A stretch of DNA of 38,319 bases. It comes from Microcoleus sp. CSU_2_2 (GTDB lineage Bacteria; Cyanobacteriota; Cyanobacteriia; Cyanobacteriales; Microcoleaceae). How positions within the stretch are numbered: the stretch's first letter is position 1; the number at the start of each line of letters is the position of its first letter. Below the pieces are notes generated by a model, which was not told where the DNA came from, ran no database searches, and saw nothing but the letters and a program-made list of their open reading frames with translations. Location of the stretch: NCBI GenBank assembly GCA_012035135.1, contig JAAUPI010000019.1, positions 1 through 38,319 of the forward strand, given 5' to 3'. A program made the position numbers and the translations under genes. This document shows, one piece after another, positions 25,197 through 34,644 of this stretch.

Positions 25197-28100
25197 ATGG
25201 GTAACACGAGCGATCGCAACCGAAATCAAAATCAGAGTCATCGAGGAGTTCCTTATGCCGGTCAAAGCTGGCTAGTCGAAGAAAGAGATGCCTGCGGTGT
25301 TGGCTTTATTGCTAACCAAAACGGTAAAGCTACTCACTCCTTAATCGAAAAAGCCCTACCAGCCTTAACTTGTCTGGAACATCGGGGCGGTTGCAGCGCT
25401 GACTCCGATTCCGGTGATGGGGCTGGTTTGATGACAGGGATTCCTTGGGAATTGTTAGATTCTTGGTTTGCAGAACAAGGCATTCAGCCTCCCGCCCGCG
25501 AAAACAGTGGCGTGGGAATGCTATTTCTGTCTCAAGATGAACGCCAAGCGACTATAGCGCGACAGGTGGTTGAGGAAAAGCTGTTAGAACGCGGGCTGAC
25601 TCTGCTGGGATGGCGCAAAGTTCCTGTCGAACCGTTGGTTTTGGGCCCCCAAGCACTAGAAAATCAACCTCAAATCGCACAAATAATCGTTACTTCAGCG
25701 AATTTACAGGGCGATGAACTCGATCGCCAGTTATTCCTAGCCCGTCGCGCGATCGGACACGCGCTTTCCGATCGCCCTGATTTCACTCGCCAAGACTTTT
25801 ACACTTGTTCTTTATCTTGCCGCACGATCGTCTACAAAGGTATGGTGCGATCGGCTGTATTGGGAGAATTTTACCTCGACCTCAAAAATCCCGCTTACAA
25901 AAGCGCTTTTGCCGTCTATCACCGACGCTTCAGTACCAACACCATGCCTCGCTGGCATCTAGCCCAACCGATGCGCTTGCTGGGACACAATGGCGAAATT
26001 AACACGCTTTTAGGCAATATTACCTGGATGAGGGCGCGACAAGCGAATTTAGCTCATCCGAATTGGAGTCCAGCAGATCTCGACACGTTCAATCCCATTG
26101 TCAATTCAGAAAGTAGCGATTCGGCAAACTTGGATAATGTGATGGAACTGCTGGTACACTCCGGCCGTACTCCCCTGGAATCCTTGACTATTCTAGTTCC
26201 TGAAGCCTACAAAAATCAGCCAGATTTGGCTTCCTATCCCGAAATTGTCGATTTTTACGAATATTACAGCGGCATTCAAGAACCTTGGGATGGCCCGGCA
26301 TTACTGGTGTTTAGCGATGGCAAGCAAGTAGGTGCTACGCTCGATCGTAACGGTTTGCGCCCCGCCCGCTACTGTATTACTAAAGATGGTTTGGTAATTG
26401 TGGGTTCGGAAGCTGGTGTAGTCGATATTCCCGAAGCAGATATTGTCGAACAAGGCCGTTTGGGGCCTGGACAAATGATTGCAGTTGACCTGCAAAGCCA
26501 AGAAATTCTCAAAAATTGGCAACTCAAACAGCGGATTGCGCAGCGACATCCCTACGGTGAATGGTTGAAAAAACACCGCGAAATCTTGGAACCACAACCT
26601 TTTGTCGAAACCGCAACTCTCGACTCGCAAACGCTGTTAGCCAGTCAAACTGCTTTTGGCTACACTGCCGAAGATTTGGACATGGTAATCGTCGAGATGG
26701 CAAGTTCCGGGAAAGAACCGACTTTCTGTATGGGAGACGATATTCCTTTGGCCGTGTTGTCAGAAAAGCCTCAGTTGCTGTACAACTATTTCAAACAACG
26801 GTTTGCTCAAGTCACAAATCCGCCGATCGACCCCCTGCGCGAGGGGATGGTGATGTCTCTGACGGTGAATATGGGCTTGCGAGGCAATTTACTGCAAGCA
26901 GTACCGGAAAATGCCAAGTTACTGAAAATAGATTCTCCTGTACTCAACGATGCCGAACTGTCTTACTTGAAGCAGCAAAAGTCTTTCCCCGCCGAGGTTC
27001 TGTCAACACTCTACCAAATTGTGGCTGGCCCGGAAGGCCTTAAATCCGCAGTCGATCAACTTTGTCAAAAAGCCGCTGATTCGGTACGATCGGGCGCTAA
27101 GATTTTGATTCTGAGCGATCGAACGTCGAAGGAAGAAGGAAGAAGCACCCCCCCCTACCAAGGGGAAGAAATATCCTCTACAGGTGTGAGTGCAGATTGC
27201 ACTTATATTCCGCCTTTGTTGGCAATTGGTGCGGTTCACCACCACTTGATTCAGAAAGGGCTGCGGATGCAAACTTCCCTAGTTGTCGATACCGCCCAGT
27301 GCTGGAGCACTCACCATTTTGCTTGTTTAATCGGTTACGGTGCAGCCGCTGTTTGTCCTTATTTAGCCCTCGAAAGCGTGCGTGGTTGGTGGGCTGACGC
27401 CAAGACTCAAAACTTGATGAAACACGGCAAAGTTCCCAATATTACAGTAACGGCGGCTCAAGCTCAATACCGTAAAGCGGTGGAAAATGGGCTGTTGAAG
27501 ATCATGTCGAAAATGGGGATTTCTCTGTTGTCTAGCTATCAAGCTGCGCAAATCTTTGAGGCGATCGGGATTGGTGGCGATTTGCTAGATTTAGGATTCA
27601 AAGGCACTGTGTCTCGCATCGGTGGTTTGACTGTGGCGGAACTAGCCCAGGAAGTTATGTCCTTCCACTCTCAGGCTTTCCCGGAATTGAACGCTAAGAA
27701 GCTGGAAAATTACGGCTTCGTGCAATATCGGCGCGGTGGAGAATATCACATGAACAGCCCGGAAATGGCGAAGGCTTTACACAAGGCTGTGACTACTTTT
27801 AAGGCTCAGAGTAACGGTAACGGCAACGGTAATGTGGCCGAAGTCTCTCCCGTCGCGAGCGGGGACGCTCGCACTGAACCCAAAACGGCCTACGATCACT
27901 ACGAGGTTTACAAAAAACAGCTTGAAAACCGCCCGGTGACTGCTTTACGGGATTTGTTGGATTTCAAAAGCGATCGCCCTTCGATTCCCATTGAAGAAGT
28001 AGAATCTGTAGCAGATATTGTCAAACGTTTCGCCACCGGCGGAATGTCTCTCGGTGCTCTATCCCCAGAAGCCCACGAAACTTTAGCGATTGCGATGAAC

Positions 28101-29966
28101 CGCATCGGTGGCAAATCCAACTCCGGCGAAGGTGGTGAAGACCCGAAACGATACAATGTTCTCAACGATGTCAACGAGGCTGGTTTCTCCCAAACTCTCC
28201 CTCATTTGAAGGGTTTGCAAAACGGCGATACAGCCTCTTCTGCCATCAAACAGGTAGCTTCCGGGCGTTTCGGCGTGACTCCAGAGTACCTGATGAACGC
28301 CGGACAAATCGAAATCAAAATCGCCCAAGGTGCGAAACCGGGAGAAGGTGGCCAATTACCGGGGCCGAAAGTAAGTCAGTATATTGCCTTCTTGCGTCGA
28401 TCGAAACCGGGTGTCACGCTGATTTCTCCCCCGCCTCACCACGACATTTATTCGATCGAGGATTTGGCGCAGTTGATTTTTGACTTGCATCAAATCAATC
28501 CGAAAGCTGGAGTTTCCGTCAAGTTGGTTTCGGAAGTCGGTATCGGTACTGTCGCCGCCGGCGTCGCGAAAGCCAATGCTGATGTGATTCAAATTTCCGG
28601 CCACGATGGCGGCACCGGCGCATCTCCACTCTCGTCGATTAAACACGCAGGTTCTCCGTGGGAACTCGGATTGACCGAAGTTCATCGGGTATTGATGGAA
28701 AATAAATTGCGCGATCGGGTTTTACTCCGCGTTGACGGTGGCTTCAAAACAGGCTGGGACGTGATTGTAGGCGCTTTGATGGGGGCCGAAGAGTACGGGT
28801 TCGGCACGGTAGCAATGATTGCTGAAGGCTGCATTATGGCCCGCGTTTGCCACATGAATACTTGTCCCGTCGGTGTTACTACGCAGAAGGAAGAGTTGCG
28901 GAAACGTTTCCCCGGTACGCCGGAACATGTGGTCAATTTCTTCTACTTTGTCGCTCAGGAAGTTCAGAGTTTGTTGGCGAAATTGGGTTATAAGTCGATC
29001 GCAGATATCATTGGCCGCGCCGATTTGTTAACCATGCGTGCTGGTGTGAAGTTGACGAAAACGCAAGCGATTAATTTGGACTGTTTGACCAAATTACCAG
29101 ATACTAAGCACGATCGCACTTTCTTAATTCATGGCGACGTACATACCAACGGGTCAGTGTTAGATGATAACTTGTTGGCGGATGCCGAAATTCAAAGCGC
29201 GATCGCCAATCAAACCAGTGTTAGTAAGAATGTAAAATTGGTGAATACCGATCGCACTGTCGGTGCTAGAATCAGCGGTGCGATCGCACAGCAATACGGC
29301 AACACCGGTTTTACTGGCCAAATCACTCTCAACTTTACAGGTACTGCCGGTCAAAGTTTCGGCGCATTCAATTTACCGGGCATGACTTTGGTACTGGATG
29401 GCCAAGCTAACGACTACGTTGGTAAAGGAATGCACGGCGGCGAAATTGTCATCAAACCGCCGGTTGATGCGACTTACGATGCTTCCGAAAATGCGATCGT
29501 TGGCAACACTTGCTTGTACGGCGCGACGGGCGGAACTCTGTTGGCTGCGGGCAAGGCGGGCGAACGGTTTGCGGTGCGAAACTCGATGGCAAAAGCAGTC
29601 ATTGAGGGTGTCGGCGATCACTGTTGCGAGTATATGACTGGTGGCGTCATTGTCGTATTAGGAAAAGTCGGCCGCAACGTTGGCGCTGGAATGACTGGCG
29701 GCTTAGCTTATTTCCTCGATGAAGATGGCAATTTCCCGGCGCACGTCAACGGAGAGATTGTGAAGATGCAGCGGGTTTGTACGGCCGCTGGGGAGGCGCA
29801 GTTGAAGGAGTTAATTGAGATGCAGCGCGATCGAACTAACAGCAAAAAAGCCGAGAAGATTTTGGCAAATTGGGCAGAATATTTGCCTAAATTCTGGCAA
29901 GTTGTGCCACCAAGTGAAGCGAATTCACCGGAGGCTTCAGAACAAAAGATAGCTGTGGAAGTTTGA
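25197..29966 (+). CDS. glsF: Ferredoxin-dependent glutamate synthase (Fd-GOGAT; often annotated gltB)
   Basis: 1,589-aa enzyme that makes two glutamate from glutamine and 2-oxoglutarate using reduced ferredoxin, the main exit of the GS-GOGAT cycle. An N-terminal amidotransferase domain has C33 in ERDACGVGF as nucleophile after propeptide removal. The central domain, an FMN-binding barrel ([28 protein letters not shown]) and the C-terminal beta-helix (about 1270-1540) follow. The 3Fe-4S cluster cysteines lie in [15 protein letters not shown]. The segment [20 protein letters not shown] fits the ferredoxin loop that NADPH-type enzymes lack, and no gltD lies beside it, hence glsF. Two repeat-derived inserts (near residues 640-665 and 880-895) make it somewhat longer than usual. 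Transcription ends at a strong hairpin at 29990. Confidence 0.95.
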   Translation: MGNTSDRNRNQNQSHRGVPYAGQSWLVEERDACGVGFIANQNGKATHSLIEKALPALTCLEHRGGCSADSDSGDGAGLMTGIPWELLDSWFAEQGIQPPARENSGVGMLFLSQDERQATIARQVVEEKLLERGLTLLGWRKVPVEPLVLGPQALENQPQIAQIIVTSANLQGDELDRQLFLARRAIGHALSDRPDFTRQDFYTCSLSCRTIVYKGMVRSAVLGEFYLDLKNPAYKSAFAVYHRRFSTNTMPRWHLAQPMRLLGHNGEINTLLGNITWMRARQANLAHPNWSPADLDTFNPIVNSESSDSANLDNVMELLVHSGRTPLESLTILVPEAYKNQPDLASYPEIVDFYEYYSGIQEPWDGPALLVFSDGKQVGATLDRNGLRPARYCITKDGLVIVGSEAGVVDIPEADIVEQGRLGPGQMIAVDLQSQEILKNWQLKQRIAQRHPYGEWLKKHREILEPQPFVETATLDSQTLLASQTAFGYTAEDLDMVIVEMASSGKEPTFCMGDDIPLAVLSEKPQLLYNYFKQRFAQVTNPPIDPLREGMVMSLTVNMGLRGNLLQAVPENAKLLKIDSPVLNDAELSYLKQQKSFPAEVLSTLYQIVAGPEGLKSAVDQLCQKAADSVRSGAKILILSDRTSKEEGRSTPPYQGEEISSTGVSADCTYIPPLLAIGAVHHHLIQKGLRMQTSLVVDTAQCWSTHHFACLIGYGAAAVCPYLALESVRGWWADAKTQNLMKHGKVPNITVTAAQAQYRKAVENGLLKIMSKMGISLLSSYQAAQIFEAIGIGGDLLDLGFKGTVSRIGGLTVAELAQEVMSFHSQAFPELNAKKLENYGFVQYRRGGEYHMNSPEMAKALHKAVTTFKAQSNGNGNGNVAEVSPVASGDARTEPKTAYDHYEVYKKQLENRPVTALRDLLDFKSDRPSIPIEEVESVADIVKRFATGGMSLGALSPEAHETLAIAMNRIGGKSNSGEGGEDPKRYNVLNDVNEAGFSQTLPHLKGLQNGDTASSAIKQVASGRFGVTPEYLMNAGQIEIKIAQGAKPGEGGQLPGPKVSQYIAFLRRSKPGVTLISPPPHHDIYSIEDLAQLIFDLHQINPKAGVSVKLVSEVGIGTVAAGVAKANADVIQISGHDGGTGASPLSSIKHAGSPWELGLTEVHRVLMENKLRDRVLLRVDGGFKTGWDVIVGALMGAEEYGFGTVAMIAEGCIMARVCHMNTCPVGVTTQKEELRKRFPGTPEHVVNFFYFVAQEVQSLLAKLGYKSIADIIGRADLLTMRAGVKLTKTQAINLDCLTKLPDTKHDRTFLIHGDVHTNGSVLDDNLLADAEIQSAIANQTSVSKNVKLVNTDRTVGARISGAIAQQYGNTGFTGQITLNFTGTAGQSFGAFNLPGMTLVLDGQANDYVGKGMHGGEIVIKPPVDATYDASENAIVGNTCLYGATGGTLLAAGKAGERFAVRNSMAKAVIEGVGDHCCEYMTGGVIVVLGKVGRNVGAGMTGGLAYFLDEDGNFPAHVNGEIVKMQRVCTAAGEAQLKELIEMQRDRTNSKKAEKILANWAEYLPKFWQVVPPSEANSPEASEQKIAVEV
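27130..27165 (+). repeat. Repeat-like insert inside Fd-GOGAT central domain
   Basis: GGAAGAAGGAAGAAG followed by CA, eight C, TACCAAGGGG. It codes for [14 protein letters not shown], a low-complexity break between the conserved ILILSDR and [20 protein letters not shown]. It matches the repeat at 24171-24202. Confidence 0.75.
27855..27872 (+). repeat. Hairpin repeat in the Fd-GOGAT interdomain linker
   Basis: GCGAGCG-GGGA-CGCTCGC, a perfect 7-bp stem, encodes part of [12 protein letters not shown] between the central and FMN domains. The adjacent NGNGNGN codons are also low complexity, so this linker tolerates insertions. Confidence 0.7.
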
Positions 29967-29989
29967 TTTTGTAGTTAATTAAATAGATG

Positions 29990-30018
29990 AGGGGCGACGC
30001 GAGTTTTGCCCCTTTTTT
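29990..30018 (+). terminator. Rho-independent terminator of Fd-GOGAT
   Basis: AGGGGC, a 12-nt loop, then GCCCCT within a run of six T (30013-30018), starting 24 nt after the stop codon. Confidence 0.8.
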
Positions 30019-30057
30019 GCATCTACTAACGATCGCATCTAAAAGTAGCTGCCTTCG

Positions 30058-30082
30058 TCAACTATCAACTGTTAACTGTCAA
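30058..30082. repeat. Heptamer-type short repeat
   Basis: TCAACTATCAACTGTTAACTGTCAA, immediately next to the 3' end of the glycosyltransferase gene. Same family as at 16887 and 22024. Confidence 0.65.
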
Positions 30083-30087
30083 GATTA

Positions 30088-31275
30088 TTACCAATCAACC
30101 TCCGCCCTTTCCTCCACCACCCGCTGATAAACCCACTCCGTTTCCATCGCCAATTTCTGCCAGCTAAATCTACGCTCTAAATCCTCATAAGCATTATCAA
30201 CCAACCATCGCCCGTAACCAGGATTTTTTAGCACTTCCAAAATTCCCCAAGCCAAAGAATCGCTATTATTAGCCTGAGTAACAACCCCAGTTTTAGTATG
30301 TTGTACCACTTCAGGCAGCCCTCCGGCATCCGAAACGACTACGGGTACCCTTGCAGCAAAACTTTCTAATGCGACAATCCCAAAAGGTTCGTAAAGACTG
30401 GGAAAAACAGCGCAGTCAGCGACTGTCTGGAATTTGTCGAGATGCTCCTCAAACATGAAACCAGTAAAATAACACTTGTTCCAAATTCCTAAGTTCCAAG
30501 CTTGATATTTGAGATGATCTGTATTACCGCCACCAACAATTATAATTTTAGCGTTTCCCCCCATTTCCCAAATTACTTTAGGTGCCGCATTCAGAAATAC
30601 AGAAATACCTTTTTCATAACTAATTCTACCCACATAATAGACTATTTTTTCATTATTTGAAGCAAATTTTTGACGGAAATTCATAGCATCAAATTCATGC
30701 CTGCGTGGCTTTTTTTCAGGTCGAATTCCGTTGTAAATTACCTCTATTTTGTTCCAAGGAGTCGCTAATACCCGTTCTGCTTCTCGTCGCATATAATCGC
30801 TACAAACAATCACTCGCCAAGCGTTGTAAGCGAGGTCGTTTTCTTTGCCGTTGATGTAGCGCTGTCCGTCATTGTGGATGCCGTTATAGCGCCCGTATTC
30901 GGTGGCGTGTATGGTGACAATTAGTGGTATTTTAAAAGTATGCTTGAGGGCGATCGCAGCATCTCCTACTAACCAATCGTGAGCGTGGATCGCATCAAAC
31001 GGCCCTTCCTCCAATATTAATTTGCCACCGTGATGACCCATACTGCTGTTGAGGTTTGCCACCCAGTGGAAAAAGTCGCTGGCGTGCCCCACCACCACTC
31101 GATGTACGTGTATCCCTTCCACCACTTCGTACATCGGCGCGTGACCGAACTCTACTGTAATCAAGTGTATGGAGTGGCCCAGCTTCACCAATTCTGGATA
31201 TAGTTCCGATACGTGGCGGGCGATACCGCCTACGATTCTGGGAGGAAACTCCCATGCCAATACCAAAATTTTCAT
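30088..31275 (-). CDS. Glycosyltransferase family 4 protein
   Basis: 395-aa cytoplasmic GT-B glycosyltransferase. The N-terminal domain starts KILVLAWEFPPRIVGGIARH, with a glycine-rich loop like that of glycogen synthase relatives, and has AHDWLVGDAA. The C-terminal GT4 domain has VYYVGRISYEKGI and the nucleotide-sugar site FPSLYEPFGIVALESFA, with the paired Glu residues, followed by DAGGLPEVV. The start at 31275 is backed by GGGAGGG about eight bases upstream and by a good promoter. Donor and acceptor sugars cannot be read from the sequence. The neighbouring membrane protein gene ends 265 nt upstream, so an operon is doubtful. Confidence 0.9.
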   Translation of the reverse strand: MKILVLAWEFPPRIVGGIARHVSELYPELVKLGHSIHLITVEFGHAPMYEVVEGIHVHRVVVGHASDFFHWVANLNSSMGHHGGKLILEEGPFDAIHAHDWLVGDAAIALKHTFKIPLIVTIHATEYGRYNGIHNDGQRYINGKENDLAYNAWRVIVCSDYMRREAERVLATPWNKIEVIYNGIRPEKKPRRHEFDAMNFRQKFASNNEKIVYYVGRISYEKGISVFLNAAPKVIWEMGGNAKIIIVGGGNTDHLKYQAWNLGIWNKCYFTGFMFEEHLDKFQTVADCAVFPSLYEPFGIVALESFAARVPVVVSDAGGLPEVVQHTKTGVVTQANNSDSLAWGILEVLKNPGYGRWLVDNAYEDLERRFSWQKLAMETEWVYQRVVEERAEVDW

Positions 31276-31282
31276 CTTTTTG

Positions 31283-31324
31283 CCCTCCCAATAATTTATA
31301 GATATTAATGTTTACGATTGACAA
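31283..31324 (-). promoter_or_regulatory. Candidate promoter and strong ribosome site of the GT4 gene
   Basis: On the minus strand TTGTCA (31319-31324) and TATAAA (31295-31300) are 18 nt apart, each five of six to consensus. GGGAGGG (31283-31289) is the ribosome site. The predicted leader is very short. Confidence 0.45.
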
Positions 31325-31507
31325 CTATATTGTATAATTATTGACCTAAAATTTTAACCAAACACAAACTTACGCCCAAGGGCTGATTTTTGGCAGCAAT
31401 CAAGTCTAGGAATAACGCAGAAACCTGGTTTTTGGATAAAAATAGGTGATTGAGATCGATCGCCCTGGCGTCAAAATACCCTGTTTCCTGAATATTTGTG
31501 GGACACG

Positions 31508-31535
31508 GCGGGTACGGGCGATTGCCCGTACCCGC
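31508..31535. repeat. Perfect 12-bp hairpin just past the DUF2079 gene
   Basis: GCGGGTACGGGC-GATT-GCCCGTACCCGC begins five bases after the stop codon of the membrane protein gene. It is GC-rich and stable without a T-run; it may stop transcription or protect the mRNA end, or be a dispersed repeat. Confidence 0.7.
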
Positions 31536-31540
31536 TTCGC

Positions 31541-33223
31541 TTACTTCAAAATCGGCTTCAATTCCCGGCGAAAACTAGCCCAAGCAGCAGTCGATGCAGA
31601 ATTAGAAACAGCACCTTTGCGCATCAAAATCGCGCCATCTTGAAAGTCAACAATTCCATACTCTCCCGAATTCGTCAGTCGATCGATCTGCGGGACAATA
31701 GCCTGCAACTGTCCACGTTCTCGACGAAACGCCGCCTGATACTGCTGCAACTGCCACATATCGGCAATTACATATTCCATCTTTACCGTCTCCCTCGCAT
31801 CATTGCGCAACTCCAACATCGGAAACCTGAGAATTTCCCGGCGACTAGATAAAATTGGCACGATCGTGTTAGTGGCAGCCACGCTAGCATCCGCAGGAAT
31901 TTTCGCCAACAGAGGCCGCACCTGAAATACGTGTTGCCATTGTCTAATCAGAGGAACCTGCACCCAAGGTTCGATCGCATCTGGCAAAATGAATGAAAAA
32001 GTTCGATTCGGGTTAGATGTGAAAGTAAAAAATAACGACAAGCAGATACAAAACGTCCAAAATCGGCGAAACTTTGCAGACGAAGGGAAAGGAAACATCG
32101 CAGAAGGAAAACGCAAGACTGTTTGTTCTCCCTTCCTAATTCGAGCTTCTTCCTTTTGGCGATCGGCCCACCACAGGATCGCCCCATAAAACAGCCCTGG
32201 CACCACAGTCATTGCATACCGAATGTTAATTGCCAGAACCGACTCTCCTTTAGCTAAAAATAGCTTCAGCAGCGGGAAGCCAGCGATCGTCCAAGACGCA
32301 GGGGCGAAAGCAGGAACCAAAGCTAATGGCAACCATTGACCTAAGAGGTATCTAATCTTAGCAAAAAAAGGCGTCAATAGTTCTGCCAACAATCGCCCAG
32401 GATTGCTAACCATTCCCCAAATAATTTCTAGAGTCGAAGCCTCATCTCCATCTGCATATTGACCGAAGCGCTCGATCATAAACCGCTGGGATATATCAGC
32501 AGAAAATAACGGCATAATCAGATTGGTCAGAACTAGCATATAACCAAAACTGAGAATGCACACAGCCCAGCCAGTCCGAGGATAGCGCCGACTAAAAATC
32601 AAGTAAACTCCCACCCCAAATAAAACAACTCCCCCATCTTCCCGCACTGCCAAAATTAAAGTTGCCAGAATCCCAAACAACGGCCACCAGCGCTTCTCCA
32701 TCGCCAGCAGTAAGGTAAATACAAACAGCGGAATTTGGGAAACATCGTGAAAATTGCCCAAAGTCGGACCAATTACCGCATTAGCGCAATAGTAGCTGAC
32801 CACAATTGCCGCCGACAGCCTGGGCTCTAGGTAGTGTCTGGCAAGAGCATAGAGCACTAAACCAGCCGCCGTAATCAAAGTCACCTGCAACACAGTCAAA
32901 GTGACAGGCGAGGGAAACAGCGAGTAAATTGGCAGCCACAGCATCAGCGCCGGAGTAAAATGCTGCCCCAATCGGTAGTAAGATACTTCTGGGAGCTGGT
33001 TTTGGTGAACCACATTCGTGGACAAAGCCGAAGAGAGGGAACTCTCAAACAAGCGGCCGTGACTGCCATTCCAAAAAAGTTGATTGAAAATGCCTTGGTC
33101 GTAAGTAGCGTAAAGGCTGTAGTAGCGGTGCAGCGTCAGCAACAGGCACAGCACAAAAAAAACCGCCGCCACCTTCATCACGTCATGCAGCGACGAATTT
33201 TTATTGCCGCTCAAAAATATCAT
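31541..33223 (-). CDS. DUF2079 family polytopic membrane protein
   Basis: 560 aa with about ten hydrophobic segments. The first is at about 15-33 (AAVFFVLCLLLTLHRYY) and is followed by the family hallmark YATYDQGIFNQLFW. Further segments include VTLTVLQVTLITAAGLVLYAL, the loop ILAVREDGGVVLFGVGVYLIF and APASWTIAGFPLLKLFL. DUF2079 proteins resemble lipid-linked-sugar glycosyltransferases of the GT-C type. No function has been fixed for this one. The C-terminal 150 residues are soluble and look periplasmic. It is divergent from sasA with only 89 nt between the starts. Confidence 0.87.
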   Translation of the reverse strand: MIFLSGNKNSSLHDVMKVAAVFFVLCLLLTLHRYYSLYATYDQGIFNQLFWNGSHGRLFESSLSSALSTNVVHQNQLPEVSYYRLGQHFTPALMLWLPIYSLFPSPVTLTVLQVTLITAAGLVLYALARHYLEPRLSAAIVVSYYCANAVIGPTLGNFHDVSQIPLFVFTLLLAMEKRWWPLFGILATLILAVREDGGVVLFGVGVYLIFSRRYPRTGWAVCILSFGYMLVLTNLIMPLFSADISQRFMIERFGQYADGDEASTLEIIWGMVSNPGRLLAELLTPFFAKIRYLLGQWLPLALVPAFAPASWTIAGFPLLKLFLAKGESVLAINIRYAMTVVPGLFYGAILWWADRQKEEARIRKGEQTVLRFPSAMFPFPSSAKFRRFWTFCICLSLFFTFTSNPNRTFSFILPDAIEPWVQVPLIRQWQHVFQVRPLLAKIPADASVAATNTIVPILSSRREILRFPMLELRNDARETVKMEYVIADMWQLQQYQAAFRRERGQLQAIVPQIDRLTNSGEYGIVDFQDGAILMRKGAVSNSASTAAWASFRRELKPILK

Positions 33224-33312
33224 CCATCCACCCTCATCAAATTATCGGGAGAATAGCACAAATCTAAAGTTAATATTAAATTAAAGTAAAAGTGAAATAA
33301 CTCGGCTCGGCA

Positions 33313-34545
33313 ATGGTCAATTATTTTCACCCGATCGACAAATTGAATAGCGTAAACCCGACCGACGGTAACGACACCGACTGTTCCCCGGAACAGCCGA
33401 CCAATTCTGAATCGCTGTTACAGCTTTTGCTGTTCGTAGACAAGCGTCCATCTTCCCGCGAACAAACTAGAGACATCCGCAAGTCCCTACAGGATTTAAA
33501 GGCAAAGTGCGACTTCGATCTTCAAGTCATCGACGTGGGCGAACAACCCGATTTAGCCGAACACTTTAAACTCCTAGCCACTCCCTCACTGCTCAAAATT
33601 CATCCCGATCCGCGACAAACTCTCGCCGGCAGCAATTTGATCGCCCAGTTGGAACACTGGTGGCCCCGCTGGCAGTTGTCGGTAGAAGAGTACGCCACCG
33701 AGAAGTCTGCAGGAGCTCTTTCTCAAACCCTGCCAGATCCAAAACCCATATATTCGGTTGCCTGCGCCACAGAATTGGTGCAACTTTCGGATGAAGTTTT
33801 TCGCCTCAAACAGGAGAAAGAACACCTGCAAGAGCAGTTGCAATTGAAAGACCGGATTATTTCCATGCTAGCTCACGACCTCCGCAATCCCTTGACGGCA
33901 GCATCTTTAGCCTTGGAGACTTTGGAATCAAGTCAGAAGGTGAGAGAAGGGGATTTGCCTCGCTTGACACCGGCTTTGGCGACTCATTTGATGAAACAAG
34001 CCCGTCGCCAAATTCGGATTGTCGATCGAATGATCGCAGATATCCTGCAAGCAGCGCGGGGTACTAATGCTCAATTGCACATTGAACCCAAAAAAATTGA
34101 ACTGCGAGGGATTTGTCAAGATGTAGTCCTTCAGTTTCAAGACAAGTTTCAGGCTAAAAACTTGGAGTTAGAAACCGACATTCCTACAGATTTACCCTTG
34201 GTTTATGCCGATCCAGATCGCATCAAACAAGTGATTGCTAACCTACTCGACAACGCCAGCAAATACACCCCAGATGGAGGTAGTGTCAGTTTTTCAATTC
34301 TCCATCGCACCGCTTACAAAGTGCAAGTTAGTATTGGCAACAGTGGGCCGGGAATTCCGGAGGAAAATTCCGATCGCATTTTTGAAGAGCGTTTCCGCTT
34401 GCAGCGAGACGAATCCAAAGACGGTTACGGAATTGGACTTTCTCTGTGCCGGCGCATCATCCGCGCTCACTACGGTCAAATTTGGGTAGATTCCGTACCC
34501 GATCGAGGTAGTTGTTTTCACTTTACTTTGCCGGTGGGGCGGTGA
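33313..34545 (+). CDS. sasA: Circadian adaptive-response sensor kinase SasA
   Basis: 410-aa soluble histidine kinase. The KaiB-like thioredoxin-fold domain (about residues 35-125: [26 protein letters not shown]) binds KaiC, and the HisKA domain has H188 in [10 protein letters not shown]. The ATPase domain has N-box [14 protein letters not shown]1 GNSGPGIP and G2 [11 protein letters not shown]. In known cyanobacteria SasA is stimulated by KaiC and phosphorylates RpaA to pass clock time to transcription. No kai or rpa gene is in the window, which is usual for sasA. A variable 30-residue N-terminus precedes the KaiB-like fold. The start has only a weak GGCTCGG upstream. Confidence 0.95.
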   Translation: MVNYFHPIDKLNSVNPTDGNDTDCSPEQPTNSESLLQLLLFVDKRPSSREQTRDIRKSLQDLKAKCDFDLQVIDVGEQPDLAEHFKLLATPSLLKIHPDPRQTLAGSNLIAQLEHWWPRWQLSVEEYATEKSAGALSQTLPDPKPIYSVACATELVQLSDEVFRLKQEKEHLQEQLQLKDRIISMLAHDLRNPLTAASLALETLESSQKVREGDLPRLTPALATHLMKQARRQIRIVDRMIADILQAARGTNAQLHIEPKKIELRGICQDVVLQFQDKFQAKNLELETDIPTDLPLVYADPDRIKQVIANLLDNASKYTPDGGSVSFSILHRTAYKVQVSIGNSGPGIPEENSDRIFEERFRLQRDESKDGYGIGLSLCRRIIRAHYGQIWVDSVPDRGSCFHFTLPVGR

Positions 34546-34556
34546 AAAGTAGCATC

Positions 34557-34589
34557 AGATACCGGACTGCTTAAAGAAGTCGGGTATCT
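34557..34589. terminator. Imperfect hairpin after sasA
   Basis: AGATACCGGACTGCTT and AAGTCGGGTATCT form a stem with a small bulge, 11 nt after the sasA stop. It may be part of a terminator; there is no strong T-run. Confidence 0.45.
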
Positions 34590-34598
34590 AACAACTAT

Positions 34599-34644
34599 AG
34601 CGTTAAACACTTAAGTACAATGATCGACTCAAGTGTTTAGCGCT
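34599..34644. terminator. Inverted repeat overlapping the HEAT-gene stop codon
   Basis: AGCGTTAAACACTT (34599-34612) pairs with AAGTGTTTAGCGCT (34631-34644), 13 of 14 positions, around an 18-nt loop. The stop codon of the minus-strand HEAT gene (34637-34639) lies inside the right arm. Likely a shared end region for two convergent genes. Confidence 0.55.

Noticed and set aside
26561..27043. 160-codon plus-strand frame inside Fd-GOGAT
   Set aside because: It is an alternative frame of a strongly conserved enzyme, with no domain of its own.
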